Shown here piece by piece: positions 1-7,763 of a stretch of 13,088 nt of DNA. A model generated the notes under the pieces. The model was not told where the DNA came from and did no database searches. It was given only the letters and a program-made list of their open reading frames with translations. The position numbers and the translations under genes are program-made. The stretch lies in assembly GCA_021163705.1 (NCBI GenBank), contig JAGGTO010000146.1, positions 1-13,088 on the forward strand. The letters are read 5' to 3'. The stretch is from Thermoplasmata archaeon (GTDB taxonomy: Archaea; Thermoplasmatota; Thermoplasmata; Thermoplasmatales; Aciduliprofundaceae). Each line of letters begins with the position of its first letter. Position 1 is the first letter of the stretch.

Positions 1-713
1 CCCCCATTGACATCCACCACTTCTCCTGTTATATGGTCATTCTCAAGCAGAAATATTACTGCATGTGCCACATCTTCAGGTCTTGCAATTTCTTCCGTTA
101 AGGTTAATTTTTTAAGGCTTTCTTTATCTGTATCTTTAATTAGTTCAGTTTCTACGCTTCCAGGGGCAACGGCATTTACTAATATATGAGGTGCTAAATG
201 TCTTGCCAAGTTAAAAGTAAGTGCAATTAAGCCACCTTTTGAAGCAGAATAGTGTGCCCCAACATGGGAGCTTATTTCTCCTTTACCTGCTATTGATGCT
301 ATATTTACTATTTTACCACTTTTCATATATTTTAAAACTTCTTGTGTGACTATGAAGGGGCCTTTGAGATTAACATTCAAAACCCGGTCCCACTCTTCAT
401 CGGTTATCTCCAGCGGATTGGAAACTTTTCCAAGTATTCCTGCGTTGTTAACTAATATGTCGATCCTACCAAATTTTTGGATGATATTTTCTATCATAGC
501 TTTAACTTCATCTCTCTTGCTGACATCTCCCCTCACCACCAGAGTCTTGACTCCATGATTTTTACAGAGCTCACCAGTTTTCTTGGCGTTTGTTTCATCA
601 CTCACATAGTTTATTGCCACATTACATCCCCTTTTAGCTAATGCAAGGGCGATTGCCCTTCCAATTCCCTTAGAAGCTCCAGTAACAAGAGCAATTTTTC
701 CTCTAAGCTCCAT
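1..713 (-). CDS. FabG-like short-chain dehydrogenase/reductase (C-terminus cut by window edge)
   Basis: Classical SDR-family NAD(P)-dependent oxidoreductase, closest in style to 3-oxoacyl-ACP reductase. Reading the minus strand from ATG at 713 gives 237 codons plus two bases. Visible motifs are the Rossmann glycine motif TGASKGIG (residues 11-18), the NNAG motif (89-92), the structural Asn of the NVNLKG stretch (115), and catalytic Ser140, Tyr155 and Lys159 in YSASK. The PG motif (184-185) and the terminal GEVVDVNGG signature follow, so only a handful of C-terminal residues should be missing. FabG-like proteins reduce a keto group to a hydroxyl in the cytoplasm. Archaea lack bacterial-type fatty acid synthase in most lineages, so the real substrate may be another keto-compound or sugar and cannot be read from sequence. 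A weak GGTGG lies just ahead of the ATG. SDR family is near certain; substrate is unknown. Confidence 0.93.
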   Translation of the reverse strand, partial: MELRGKIALVTGASKGIGRAIALALAKRGCNVAINYVSDETNAKKTGELCKNHGVKTLVVRGDVSKRDEVKAMIENIIQKFGRIDILVNNAGILGKVSNPLEITDEEWDRVLNVNLKGPFIVTQEVLKYMKSGKIVNIASIAGKGEISSHVGAHYSASKGGLIALTFNLARHLAPHILVNAVAPGSVETELIKDTDKESLKKLTLTEEIARPEDVAHAVIFLLENDHITGEVVDVNG

Positions 714-740
714 GTTAACCACCGGATAATGATTAAAAAA

Positions 741-752
741 GATTTATAAAAA
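741..752 (-). promoter_or_regulatory. TATA box for the SDR gene
   Basis: On the minus strand this reads TTTTTATAAATC, a good archaeal TATA core centred about 33 bases upstream of the ATG at 713. That places the transcript start only about 7 bases before the start codon. The T runs here (735-740 and 750-754 seen from the minus strand) could also help end transcription of the upstream MATE gene. Confidence 0.55.
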
Positions 753-785
753 TTTTATTAGCACAAATTTAATTCTGCCATGCTC

Positions 786-2165
786 TTACTCTATCACCCT
801 TCTCTTCCATGAACCCGAGAGATAAAAACCAATGGCTAGGATTGCAGAGGCAATATTACTTATGGCCATGCCTATCCAAACCCCGGTGGAACCAAGAGCA
901 AAGAATATGCCCAGAAGATAGGAGAAGGCTATGCGAAATACCCACAGGCGAACTATATCAATTATCATAAGAGGTACGGTGTATCCGGCACCTCGATAAA
1001 GTCCTTCCACTGTTGCTATTATTCCAAAGAAGGGAATGCCAATTCCAAAAATAATGAGAAATTTGGCACCTTCTTCAATAACATTGGGACTTTGCGGTAT
1101 GAAAAATGCTACCATCTGATGGCGGAAAATCATTATCAGGGCAGTTCCTATGGCAAGAATGAGGAAGGTAATACGCAAAGAAGTCTTAAACGCATCTCTC
1201 GCTCTCTCATATTTTTCGGCTCCCAGAGCATGACCTATCATAGTGGCCATTCCCATTCCTATACCATCAACCACTATAAAAGTAATATTGATTATTCTAT
1301 CTCCAACACCATATGCTGCAAGGGCAACCGTGGAATTTGGGAGAGAAGCTATAATCCAAGCAAGAATAAAGAATCCAAAAGCTGATGAAAATTGACCTGC
1401 AGAAGCTGGAAGCCCTATCTGGAAAACCTTTTTGGCAAAATTCCATTTTAGTCTCAAGTGCTTCAGCTTTATCTTTAATCCGCTTATACCATGAAAAAGA
1501 AGATAAAGAGCAATGGCACTAGAAATTGATCTTGTTATCACCGTTGCCAGGGCTGCTCCCACCACGCCCAGTTCTGGAAAACCAAAGAAGCCATTGATAA
1601 ATATAGGATCTAAAATTATATTGGCTCCAACCCCGAGAGAATCAACAAGCATGGGCGTTATAGGGTCTCCGTAGGAGCGCAAGGCAGATACAAATATTGC
1701 AGTAATGAACATAAAGGGAATTCCGAGAAATATAATCACCATGTATTGATATGCGTATCTCTCTACGGCAGGATCAACATTCATAATTTTGAGAAAATAT
1801 GGAGCAATAAGGATTCCCGCAATGGAAAGAATTATAGACATCAATATACCCAGGGATACGAGTTGACCTGCAGATTCTGCCGCTTTATCCACCCTACCAG
1901 CTCCCGTATACTGTGAAACAAGAGAGATGCCCGCCACTCCAAAGCCCAAGCTTATGGAAATCATAACAAATATTATAGGCCAGGCTATCTCCATGGCAGC
2001 CACTGCATTTGTCGCATTGGCTCCGCCCCCCCACCTTCCAAGCCAGAAGGTATCGGCCATATTGTAACCTATCTCAAGCAATGAGGTGACCATAACCGGC
2101 CAACCGAGAGCAAATATGACACGAAGTATATTTCCCTCCAGAATATCCTTCTCAGGGATTTTCAC
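786..2165 (-). CDS. MATE family multidrug/sodium-driven efflux protein
   Basis: Polytopic inner-membrane exporter of the MatE family (two homologous six-helix halves, normally 12 TM helices), which exchanges H+ or Na+ for cationic drugs or metabolites. The protein is about 459 residues, the usual MATE length. It begins with a cytosolic stretch (KIPEKDILEGNILRV) followed by the typical LGWPVMVTSLLEIGYNMADTFWLGR first helix; an FGFF-containing helix and a GLYRGAGYT segment in the second half are also family-like. I place the start at GTG 2165: a longer reading to TTG 2183 would overlap the TATA element, while the GTG lies 26 bases from the centre of that element, as expected for a leaderless archaeal mRNA. 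It is divergent from an MFS transporter, and the two may share one promoter. Substrate is not predictable. Confidence 0.93.
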   Translation of the reverse strand: MKIPEKDILEGNILRVIFALGWPVMVTSLLEIGYNMADTFWLGRWGGGANATNAVAAMEIAWPIIFVMISISLGFGVAGISLVSQYTGAGRVDKAAESAGQLVSLGILMSIILSIAGILIAPYFLKIMNVDPAVERYAYQYMVIIFLGIPFMFITAIFVSALRSYGDPITPMLVDSLGVGANIILDPIFINGFFGFPELGVVGAALATVITRSISSAIALYLLFHGISGLKIKLKHLRLKWNFAKKVFQIGLPASAGQFSSAFGFFILAWIIASLPNSTVALAAYGVGDRIINITFIVVDGIGMGMATMIGHALGAEKYERARDAFKTSLRITFLILAIGTALIMIFRHQMVAFFIPQSPNVIEEGAKFLIIFGIGIPFFGIIATVEGLYRGAGYTVPLMIIDIVRLWVFRIAFSYLLGIFFALGSTGVWIGMAISNIASAILAIGFYLSGSWKRRVIE

Positions 2166-2181
2166 ATTTGCGTTATTGTGC

Positions 2182-2198
2182 AAAAATATTTAATACTT
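2182..2198. promoter_or_regulatory. Shared bidirectional TATA element between MATE and MFS genes
   Basis: The core TATTTAATA (2187-2195) is TATA-like in both directions (TATTAAATA on the minus strand). Its centre at 2191 lies 27 bases from the MFS ATG (2218) and 26 bases from the MATE GTG (2165), the archaeal TATA-to-start spacing on both sides. The A-rich stretch 2182-2186 could act as BRE for the plus-strand direction. No other TATA-like element is seen in this 52-base gap. Confidence 0.6.
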
Positions 2199-2217
2199 AC
2201 ACCCAATTACCGTAGGG

Positions 2218-3450
2218 ATGAAAAAGAGAGACAAAGAATTGCTTCTTCTATCTCTTGCATTCCTCTTCGTTAATATGGGTTGGGGTATCGCCTGGCCCCA
2301 ATTACCAAACTATATGGAATTACTTGGAGGAGGGGTGGTTATGGTGGCCTCACTATCCATACTCTTCAATATTTTCTCCACAGTGGGTCAATATTTCTGG
2401 GGGAGAAAATCGGATGAGATGAAGAGAAGAAAACCCTTTGTTATATTTGGTGTGGTTAGCGGTGGAGCATTCTTCTTCGCCATGGCCTTTGCCACAAGTG
2501 CAATGCTCCTTCTCACTCTCAGAACTGTACAGGGATTCTTCATGTCTGCTCAAACTCCCGCCGTAAGTGCTCTGATCTCGGAGATTTCTGTAAATATCGG
2601 CCGTGGATTCGCCATATTCAATGGTTTATCCAACGGTGGCTTTATGCTTGGAAACCTTGTAGGTGGTATCATCATGGATCTTACCCACAACAATTACACA
2701 ATTCTCTATCTACTTTCTAGTCTGCCATTTTTAGTGGCTATTCTCCTTCTATCATTAATAAAAGAGCCTAAAAAAGTGCCCATGGATTATCGACTTATAT
2801 TCAGAATTGACAGGCCTGGTAGAATTCTTGTTAAATGGAAAAAAGCCCGTGAGTTTGTGAAAAGAAATAGAAATATCACCATTGTGAGCTTCTCAGTATT
2901 CATAGCCATGATCTCATCGGGTATGGTTTACTCCTTCATCTCCATACTCATAAAATTGAGATTCACAGAGGCATGGGCAAGCTGGTATTTTGCCCTGGAT
3001 AGTGGAATCTCCATAATCTTTGTTTATCTTCTGGGATACGCTGCCGATAAATTAGGAAGCAAGCCTGTAATAATTATGGGACTCATCGGCTATGCCCTAA
3101 CCTTCCTTCTTTATTATCTGGCCAATACTCTTCCTCTTCTCATCCTTGCTTCGGCCATCTCAGGATTTAAATGGGCTGCCTATTTCAATTCCATAAACAC
3201 ATATATTTCCAGAATGAGTCTTAGAAACGAAAGAGCAACAGCTCTGGGGATAATGAACAGTGCCATGGCCCTGGGATGGGTTATTGGCCCACTAATTGGC
3301 ATGGGAATTATAGGTTTTCTCGGGAGAACTGAGCAGGCCTATGCGGTAGATATGCTTCTGGGGATCGTACCTGCAATCCTCGCCCTTATTGTTGTGATGT
3401 TTGCAGAGAATGACAAAAATGTGAGGGATGGAATTTTTCAGATAGAATAG
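2218..3450 (+). CDS. Major facilitator superfamily transporter
   Basis: A 410-residue membrane transporter of the MFS_1 type, expected to have 12 TM helices. The signature motif A appears after helix 2 (GQYFWGRKSDEMKRRK, residues 57-72) and again, degenerate, after helix 8 (GYAADKLGSKP, 273-283). A long charged central loop (about 182-220, rich in K and R) separates the two six-helix halves. The family uses ion gradients to import or export small solutes. Divergence from a MATE exporter favours an efflux role, but that is inference. The ATG at 2218 has no Shine-Dalgarno and lies 27 bases after a TATA element, so translation is probably leaderless. The gene ends 34 bases before moeA. Confidence 0.92.
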   Translation: MKKRDKELLLLSLAFLFVNMGWGIAWPQLPNYMELLGGGVVMVASLSILFNIFSTVGQYFWGRKSDEMKRRKPFVIFGVVSGGAFFFAMAFATSAMLLLTLRTVQGFFMSAQTPAVSALISEISVNIGRGFAIFNGLSNGGFMLGNLVGGIIMDLTHNNYTILYLLSSLPFLVAILLLSLIKEPKKVPMDYRLIFRIDRPGRILVKWKKAREFVKRNRNITIVSFSVFIAMISSGMVYSFISILIKLRFTEAWASWYFALDSGISIIFVYLLGYAADKLGSKPVIIMGLIGYALTFLLYYLANTLPLLILASAISGFKWAAYFNSINTYISRMSLRNERATALGIMNSAMALGWVIGPLIGMGIIGFLGRTEQAYAVDMLLGIVPAILALIVVMFAENDKNVRDGIFQIE

Positions 3451-3451
3451 C

Positions 3452-3461
3452 AAATTTGATA
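3452..3461 (+). promoter_or_regulatory. Putative TATA box of the moeA operon
   Basis: The AT-rich AATTTGATAT is centred about 28 bases before the moeA ATG at 3485, consistent with a leaderless start. It is weaker than the other TATA boxes in the window, so read-through from the MFS gene remains possible. Confidence 0.4.
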
Positions 3462-3476
3462 TGCTCAATTGAGCAT
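3461..3476. promoter_or_regulatory. Perfect 16-bp palindrome, possible operator
   Basis: ATGCTCAATTGAGCAT is identical to its reverse complement over all 16 bases. It occupies about -24 to -9 relative to the moeA start codon, between the putative TATA box and the expected transcript start, a classic place for an archaeal repressor to block transcription. As RNA it would leave no room for a loop without breaking central pairs, so a dimeric DNA-binding protein is the better reading than a terminator. Confidence 0.45.
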
Positions 3477-3484
3477 GACCACCT

Positions 3485-4693
3485 ATGAAACCCTTCACGA
3501 ATCTCATCCCTTTCGAGGAGGCAAGGGAAATAGTATTAGAAAACATAACTCCAATAGGCAGGATGGAGGAAATAAGCATAGAGGATGCACTTCACAGAGT
3601 TCTGGCGGAGGATGTATTCTCGCCTCTCAGCATACCTCCATTTCCGAGAGCTGCAGAGGATGGATATGCAGTTATAGCCGAGGACACATATGGAGCATCC
3701 CAATACTCTCCCAAAAAGCTAAAAATTACAGGGGAGATAAATACCGGGGAATACAAAGAGATTGAAATTAAGAGTGGGGAATGTGTGAAGATAGCAACGG
3801 GAGCGATGCTTCCTAAAAATGCAGATGCCGTGGTTCGCGTGGAAGATACCGAGGAGGATGGAGATTCTGTCAGAATTTACAGACCAGTTCATCCAGGATT
3901 TGATGTTGCGCCTGTAGGTGAGGATATTAAAGAGGGTGAACTCCTCCTATCGCAGGGTGAATATCTCACACCTCCTAAGATAGGCGCGCTAGCAGCTGTG
4001 GGCATATCCAGGCTCAAGGTTTATGCCAAGCCTAAGATAGCGGTGCTTCCCACAGGAGATGAGCTAATCAGACCTGGAGAGAGTCTTAAACCTGGGAAAA
4101 TCTACGATGTTAACACATATACCATAGCTTCGGTAATAAAAGATAATGGAGGAGAGCCTGTGATATTCCCCTATGTGATGGATACCAAAGAGGATATCGA
4201 GAATAAGCTAATTGAAGCTTTGAAATACGATATGGTTGTTTTTTCCGGGGGCTCTTCGGTAGGAGATAGAGATTTGCTTATTGAAGTGGTTTCAAAATAC
4301 GCAGATATTCTTTTCCATGGTGTGCAGATAAAGCCCGGGAAACCAACCTGGTGCGCAAAGAGAGATAAAATAATATTTGGAATGCCTGGATTTCCCACAT
4401 CATGTTTAAGCGATTCCTACCAATTTCTTGTGCCCGCACTCCGCAAATTGGCAAGATTGCCTCCCGTTGAGGAAAAAATTGTAAGGGCTAAGATGGTAAG
4501 GAGGATAACTTCAACCCTTGGCAGAATGCAGTTTTTCACAGTTCGACTGGAGAATGGATACGCATATCCTGCCTACAAGACCTCCGGAGCCATAACAAGC
4601 ATGGCCAATTCAGATGGATATATAGTTATACCTGCAAATGTGGATCTTGTTGAGAAGGATGAGATTGTTGAGGTGCACCTCTGGAGGTTTTAA
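3485..4693 (+). CDS. moeA: Molybdopterin molybdenumtransferase MoeA
   Basis: MoeA inserts molybdate (or tungstate) into adenylylated molybdopterin, making the active cofactor in the cytoplasm. The 402-residue length matches the family. The N-terminal domain has the substrate-loop signature PPFPRAAEDGYAV (51-63, with Asp59). The MoCF-binding domain follows, with PTGDEL (189-194), DVNTY (208-212), SGGSSVGDRD (254-263), KPGKP (283-287) and GMPGFPTSC (299-307), and the C-terminal beta-barrel domain ends the protein. No periplasmic-binding-like fusion, seen in some archaeal MoeA, is present. The stop is two bases before mobB, whose Shine-Dalgarno lies inside the last moeA codons, so the two are co-transcribed and probably translationally coupled. 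Whether this copy serves Mo or W cannot be told. Confidence 0.95.
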   Translation: MKPFTNLIPFEEAREIVLENITPIGRMEEISIEDALHRVLAEDVFSPLSIPPFPRAAEDGYAVIAEDTYGASQYSPKKLKITGEINTGEYKEIEIKSGECVKIATGAMLPKNADAVVRVEDTEEDGDSVRIYRPVHPGFDVAPVGEDIKEGELLLSQGEYLTPPKIGALAAVGISRLKVYAKPKIAVLPTGDELIRPGESLKPGKIYDVNTYTIASVIKDNGGEPVIFPYVMDTKEDIENKLIEALKYDMVVFSGGSSVGDRDLLIEVVSKYADILFHGVQIKPGKPTWCAKRDKIIFGMPGFPTSCLSDSYQFLVPALRKLARLPPVEEKIVRAKMVRRITSTLGRMQFFTVRLENGYAYPAYKTSGAITSMANSDGYIVIPANVDLVEKDEIVEVHLWRF

Positions 4694-4695
4694 AA

Positions 4696-5373
4696 ATGTA
4701 TCTGGGGATATGCGGTTTTTCCAATACGGGTAAGACCACATTGATATGTGAATTAATTGAGAGATTAAAGGAGTTTAAAATCGCGGTGATAAAGCATGTG
4801 CCACATGGTATTGATGTCGAGGGAAAAGATAGCACGAGATTCAGGGAGGCTGGAGCTTATGAGGTGGTGCTTCTCAACCATGAGGAGGCGCACTTCAAGA
4901 AATCCAGAAGCCTTTTCAGGGTTATAAAGGAACTAAGCTCCACCCATGACCTGGTTTTGGTTGAAGGTTTCAAGAGATATAAATTTCTTCCAAAGGTATG
5001 CCTGGGAGAGGCACCATGTGAGAACTGCATAATGAGGGATCCCTCGATAGAGGAGGTAATATCGTACATAAGGAGGGAGATAGAGATAGAAAGGATAATG
5101 AGACAGCTCCCCAACTTCAACTGTGGTGAGTGCTCACATAGAAATTGCAGGGAGATGGCAGAGGCCATTTATCGAGGGGAAGATGAGTTTAAAAACTGCC
5201 GATACTGGAATCCCAACGCGGTTATAAGTGTTAAGGTGAATGGAAAGGATATTTACATGGGAAAATTCGCGCAGGATGTGCTTGTAAACACTCTCTCAGG
5301 CCTGTTATCCTCCTTTAAAGGTGTAAAAGATATAGAGAAGGTAGAAATAAGATTTGAGAAGAAAAAATTATAA
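4696..5373 (+). CDS. mobB: MobB-type P-loop GTPase with C-terminal 4Fe-4S (Fes) domain
   Basis: MobB proteins bind GTP and assist molybdopterin guanine dinucleotide (MGD) assembly. The N-terminal P-loop is GFSNTGKTT (7-15), followed by IKHVPHGIDVEGKDSTRFREAGA (32-54; nucleotide and switch-like region) and the LVLVEGFK strand (86-93), all typical of MobB. The C-terminal half has Cys143, Cys146, Cys151 and Cys168 in the CGEC-x4-C-x16-C spacing of the Fes 4Fe-4S domain, with the usual EMAEAIYRGE segment. A further cysteine group (Cys102, Cys108, Cys111) lies between the two. A GGAGGT Shine-Dalgarno (4683-4688) precedes the ATG by seven bases. The fusion is 225 residues, longer than bacterial MobB (about 170). 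It suggests an iron-sulfur sensor or transfer step in archaeal MGD maturation, which is inference. Confidence 0.9.
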   Translation: MYLGICGFSNTGKTTLICELIERLKEFKIAVIKHVPHGIDVEGKDSTRFREAGAYEVVLLNHEEAHFKKSRSLFRVIKELSSTHDLVLVEGFKRYKFLPKVCLGEAPCENCIMRDPSIEEVISYIRREIEIERIMRQLPNFNCGECSHRNCREMAEAIYRGEDEFKNCRYWNPNAVISVKVNGKDIYMGKFAQDVLVNTLSGLLSSFKGVKDIEKVEIRFEKKKL

Positions 5374-5394
5374 GAGAGAGTATGATGGAGATGC

Positions 5395-6030
5395 ATGGAT
5401 AATTCGTCAATGGTTCATCTTCTGGAGAGGGAAGGGTATATAAGGAGTGAGAGGGTAAAGAGGGCATTCCTGATGGTGGACAGGGCACAATTTGTGCCCG
5501 ATGAGAATAAAAGTATGGCCTATTTTGATGAACCATTACCCATAGGGCATGCCCAGACTATAAGTGCGCCAAGTATGGTAGCGATAATGCTGGAACTTCT
5601 CAATATTGAGGATGGAAATAAGATACTGGAGATTGGGACAGGTTCTGGATATAATGCCTGTCTCATGGCATGCATGGGTGCCAATGTGATATCCATTGAG
5701 AGAATTCCTGCACTTTGCGATTTTGCAAAAAAGAATGTGGAGAAGTGTGCATGCAGGGAGAGAATCAAAATAATGCTTGGAGATGGCTCGGTGGGATATA
5801 AAAAGGAGGCTCCCTATGATAGGATCATCGTTACCTGCGGAGCCCCGGATATTCCCCCGCCTCTTCTAGAGCAGCTAAAGGATGGGGGAATAATGGTCAT
5901 TCCGCTGGGAGGGACATTTTTCCAGGAGCTGTATGTGGTAAAAAAGGAGAGAGATAAAATACTCAAAAGAAGGTGGGGAGATGTGGCCTTTGTCCCTCTG
6001 ATAGGAAGGTACGGTCACCGCTGGGCTTAG
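5395..6030 (+). CDS. pcm: Protein-L-isoaspartate O-methyltransferase
   Basis: PCMT methylates L-isoaspartyl residues formed by spontaneous damage, using S-adenosylmethionine, and so starts protein repair; it is common in thermophiles. The 211-residue length matches the family. Visible motifs are the pre-motif HAQTISAPSMVA (52-63), the SAM-binding motif ILEIGTGSGYNACL (77-90), the acidic IERIPAL (101-107), LGDGSVGY (128-135), IIVTCGAPDIP (144-154) and the C-terminal VAFVPLIG (197-204). It starts 21 bases after mobB with GGAG (5387-5390) close before the ATG, so it is probably the third gene of the moeA-mobB unit. There is no obvious biochemical link to molybdenum cofactor synthesis. An in-frame ATG at residue 6 is a possible alternative start. 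Confidence 0.94.
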   Translation: MDNSSMVHLLEREGYIRSERVKRAFLMVDRAQFVPDENKSMAYFDEPLPIGHAQTISAPSMVAIMLELLNIEDGNKILEIGTGSGYNACLMACMGANVISIERIPALCDFAKKNVEKCACRERIKIMLGDGSVGYKKEAPYDRIIVTCGAPDIPPPLLEQLKDGGIMVIPLGGTFFQELYVVKKERDKILKRRWGDVAFVPLIGRYGHRWA

Positions 6031-6052
6031 ATTTCCCATATTTGTGGCGATG

Positions 6053-6062
6053 AATTTAAATA
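6053..6062 (+). promoter_or_regulatory. TATA box for the CBS-domain gene
   Basis: The element AATTTAAATA is centred 26 bases before the ATG at 6084, fitting a leaderless transcript. It lies just past the pcm stop codon, so the CBS gene has its own promoter. Confidence 0.6.
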
Positions 6063-6083
6063 GGGAATTCGCAATATGATATT

Positions 6084-6593
6084 ATGAAAAAGGATGAGTT
6101 TGATATCCAGTATGTTCTAAAGCACTTTTATAAAGTTCCCATAAAATCCATCATGGATAGAAAAATTTGGGATTTACCGTTAGTCTCGAAAGATACACCC
6201 ATAGAGGATATTTTCTCGATAATGACTGCGAGGAGGCATGCTTGGGTCATGGAGAGGAAGGGTAGCACAAAGCTTGTTGGGGTTATAACTGAGAAAGATC
6301 TCCTTGAGGTCATGGCACCCAAGAGAATTAAGCCCTATGTTATTGGAGGTGTAAATCTTTCTTCTCTCCTATTGGGAAATGTCAAAACTGCTGAGGATGT
6401 AATGTGTAAAAAGCTCATAGTTATACATCCGGAGGATACTGTGGAGAAAGCCCTCGAAAAGATGAAATCCTTCCGGGTTAGAAGATTGCCTGTGGTGGAT
6501 CATAAGGGTAATCTTCTGGGAGAAATCACAATAAAGACTCTCATAATCCAATTCAGGAAAGTGCTCAAATGGTATAGAATAACTAAAGATTAA
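6084..6593 (+). CDS. Tandem CBS-domain protein
   Basis: A small stand-alone protein (169 residues) made almost entirely of two CBS motifs, which together form a Bateman module that usually binds adenosine nucleotides or SAM. The first motif spans about residues 22-78 (IMDRKIWDLPLVSKDTPIED, then LVGVITEKDLLEV). The second spans about 104-157 (DVMCKKLIVIHPEDTVEKAL, then RRLPVVDHKGNLLGEIT). Archaea carry many such proteins; they probably sense energy charge and act on partner enzymes, but no partner can be named here. The gene is converging with the TPR membrane gene and their stop codons overlap (6590-6593). Confidence 0.92.
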   Translation: MKKDEFDIQYVLKHFYKVPIKSIMDRKIWDLPLVSKDTPIEDIFSIMTARRHAWVMERKGSTKLVGVITEKDLLEVMAPKRIKPYVIGGVNLSSLLLGNVKTAEDVMCKKLIVIHPEDTVEKALEKMKSFRVRRLPVVDHKGNLLGEITIKTLIIQFRKVLKWYRITKD

Positions 6594-7720
6594 AATTCTG
6601 CCCTCATCTTTTTTAATAGAAGGCGATAGTTCATCTCTGCCACTTTATTTTTTGAGTTTATCTTCATGGCTCTCTCGAGCAGTATCTTTGCCTTTTCATA
6701 TTCCCGAAGGTCCATATAGCATCTTGCAAGATTGTTGAGAGCATTGTAGGATTTTGAATTCTTTTTCAATATTTTTTTATAAATCTCTATGGCAAGCCCA
6801 TAGCTCCCCTTTCGACAGTAAAGATTTCCAAGATTCAGAAGATAGGTTTCTTCAGGATATCTTTTTACCAGGAGCTTGAGTATCTTTTCTGCCTCATCCA
6901 GCTTGCCTCCCCTCATCAGAGCTATGCTCAGGCCGTTGAGTACCTCCCTATTTCTTGATTTTTTATACAGAATTCTGAAAAGTCCCTCGGCTTTTTTATA
7001 ATCCCCCTTTTCTATATATCCATATCCCTTCCTTATTTTCTCCTGGAGTTTCATGTATCTCACATCGTAATGAAGCAGGGAGAATAGAAAGAGGAAGAAT
7101 GTGGCCGAGGCAAGAATTATTATGCTGCTATCATAGATTCCATATGTGCCGTTATTATGGATACCCAGAGCCTCATGGAGTGGAGCCACGGTGAGAAACG
7201 CCAGGGAGAGAAAAATAAATCCGAGCATTAGGGGAAGTTCAATCCTTTTAGCAGCAAGATAAAGACCCGTCACGATGACTCCCAAAGCTACAGATATGAG
7301 GATATAATCCAGGATGGATGGGGATATAGAATATAACGCCTCCAGTGGAGGCAGTATCGCCAGCAGAAAAAAACCTCCATAAACCATAAAGATCTCTTTT
7401 GTACCATGGATTTTTGGGCTTAGAAGGAGAAGAAGAATTGAAACAAGTGCAACAATACCTCCAATAAACCAGTTGAAGAATGCAAGTGCAAAGCCCATTA
7501 TCAAAAGTACAAAAAATAGTATTATGAGATTACTCTTTTCTCCACTCTTAAGAATTTGGAATAGTATGAGGGCCAATGCTGCTAAAAGAAGAATAAATGT
7601 GATCCATGAAGCAATAAAAAAGAAATCACGATTTCCAAGGGGCCCATATAGAAATATGATGAGTGTTAAAATGACGGCAAGTGAGCCAAAGGCAAGAATG
7701 CGAGTTAAGGTGGTATTCAT
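6590..7720 (-). CDS. Polytopic membrane protein with C-terminal TPR repeats
   Basis: A 376-residue protein in two parts. Residues 1-220 hold about eight predicted TM helices (roughly 7-27, 33-56, 63-79, 80-100, 109-126, 136-156, 161-182 and 197-218). Residues about 225-357 form four TPR units, seen as repeating pairs such as YGYIEKGDYKKAEGLFRIL (233-251), GGKLDEAEKILKLLVKRYPE (271-290), KGSYGLAIEIYKKILKKNSK (304-323) and LREYEKAKILLERAMKINSK (338-357). The TPR part is probably cytosolic and docks a partner at the membrane. I recognise no enzyme domain, so function is unknown. The stop overlaps the convergent CBS gene by three bases. A TATA element 27 bases before the ATG suggests independent, leaderless expression. 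Confidence 0.85.
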   Translation of the reverse strand: MNTTLTRILAFGSLAVILTLIIFLYGPLGNRDFFFIASWITFILLLAALALILFQILKSGEKSNLIILFFVLLIMGFALAFFNWFIGGIVALVSILLLLLSPKIHGTKEIFMVYGGFFLLAILPPLEALYSISPSILDYILISVALGVIVTGLYLAAKRIELPLMLGFIFLSLAFLTVAPLHEALGIHNNGTYGIYDSSIIILASATFFLFLFSLLHYDVRYMKLQEKIRKGYGYIEKGDYKKAEGLFRILYKKSRNREVLNGLSIALMRGGKLDEAEKILKLLVKRYPEETYLLNLGNLYCRKGSYGLAIEIYKKILKKNSKSYNALNNLARCYMDLREYEKAKILLERAMKINSKNKVAEMNYRLLLKKMRAEF

Positions 7721-7742
7721 AGGCTATGATTTCTCTTCCACT

Positions 7743-7751
7743 ATTTAAATA
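7743..7751 (-). promoter_or_regulatory. TATA box for the TPR membrane gene
   Basis: On the minus strand this reads TATTTAAATA-like and is centred 27 bases before the ATG at 7720. It sits in the 43-base gap after the DUF89 stop codon, so the two minus-strand genes need not share a transcript. Confidence 0.6.
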
Positions 7752-7763
7752 TTTTTCAGAAAA

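Noticed and set aside
1092..1385. Plus-strand 97-codon ORF inside the MATE gene (and similar antisense ORFs inside moeA, mobB, pcm, DUF89 and elp3)
   Set aside because: They are shadows of strongly supported genes on the other strand or frame, with low-complexity, non-protein-like composition.
2163..2183. Longer MATE reading starting at TTG 2183
   Set aside because: TTG 2183 abuts the only TATA element of the gap; the GTG at 2165 is at leaderless distance and gives a normal MATE N-terminus.
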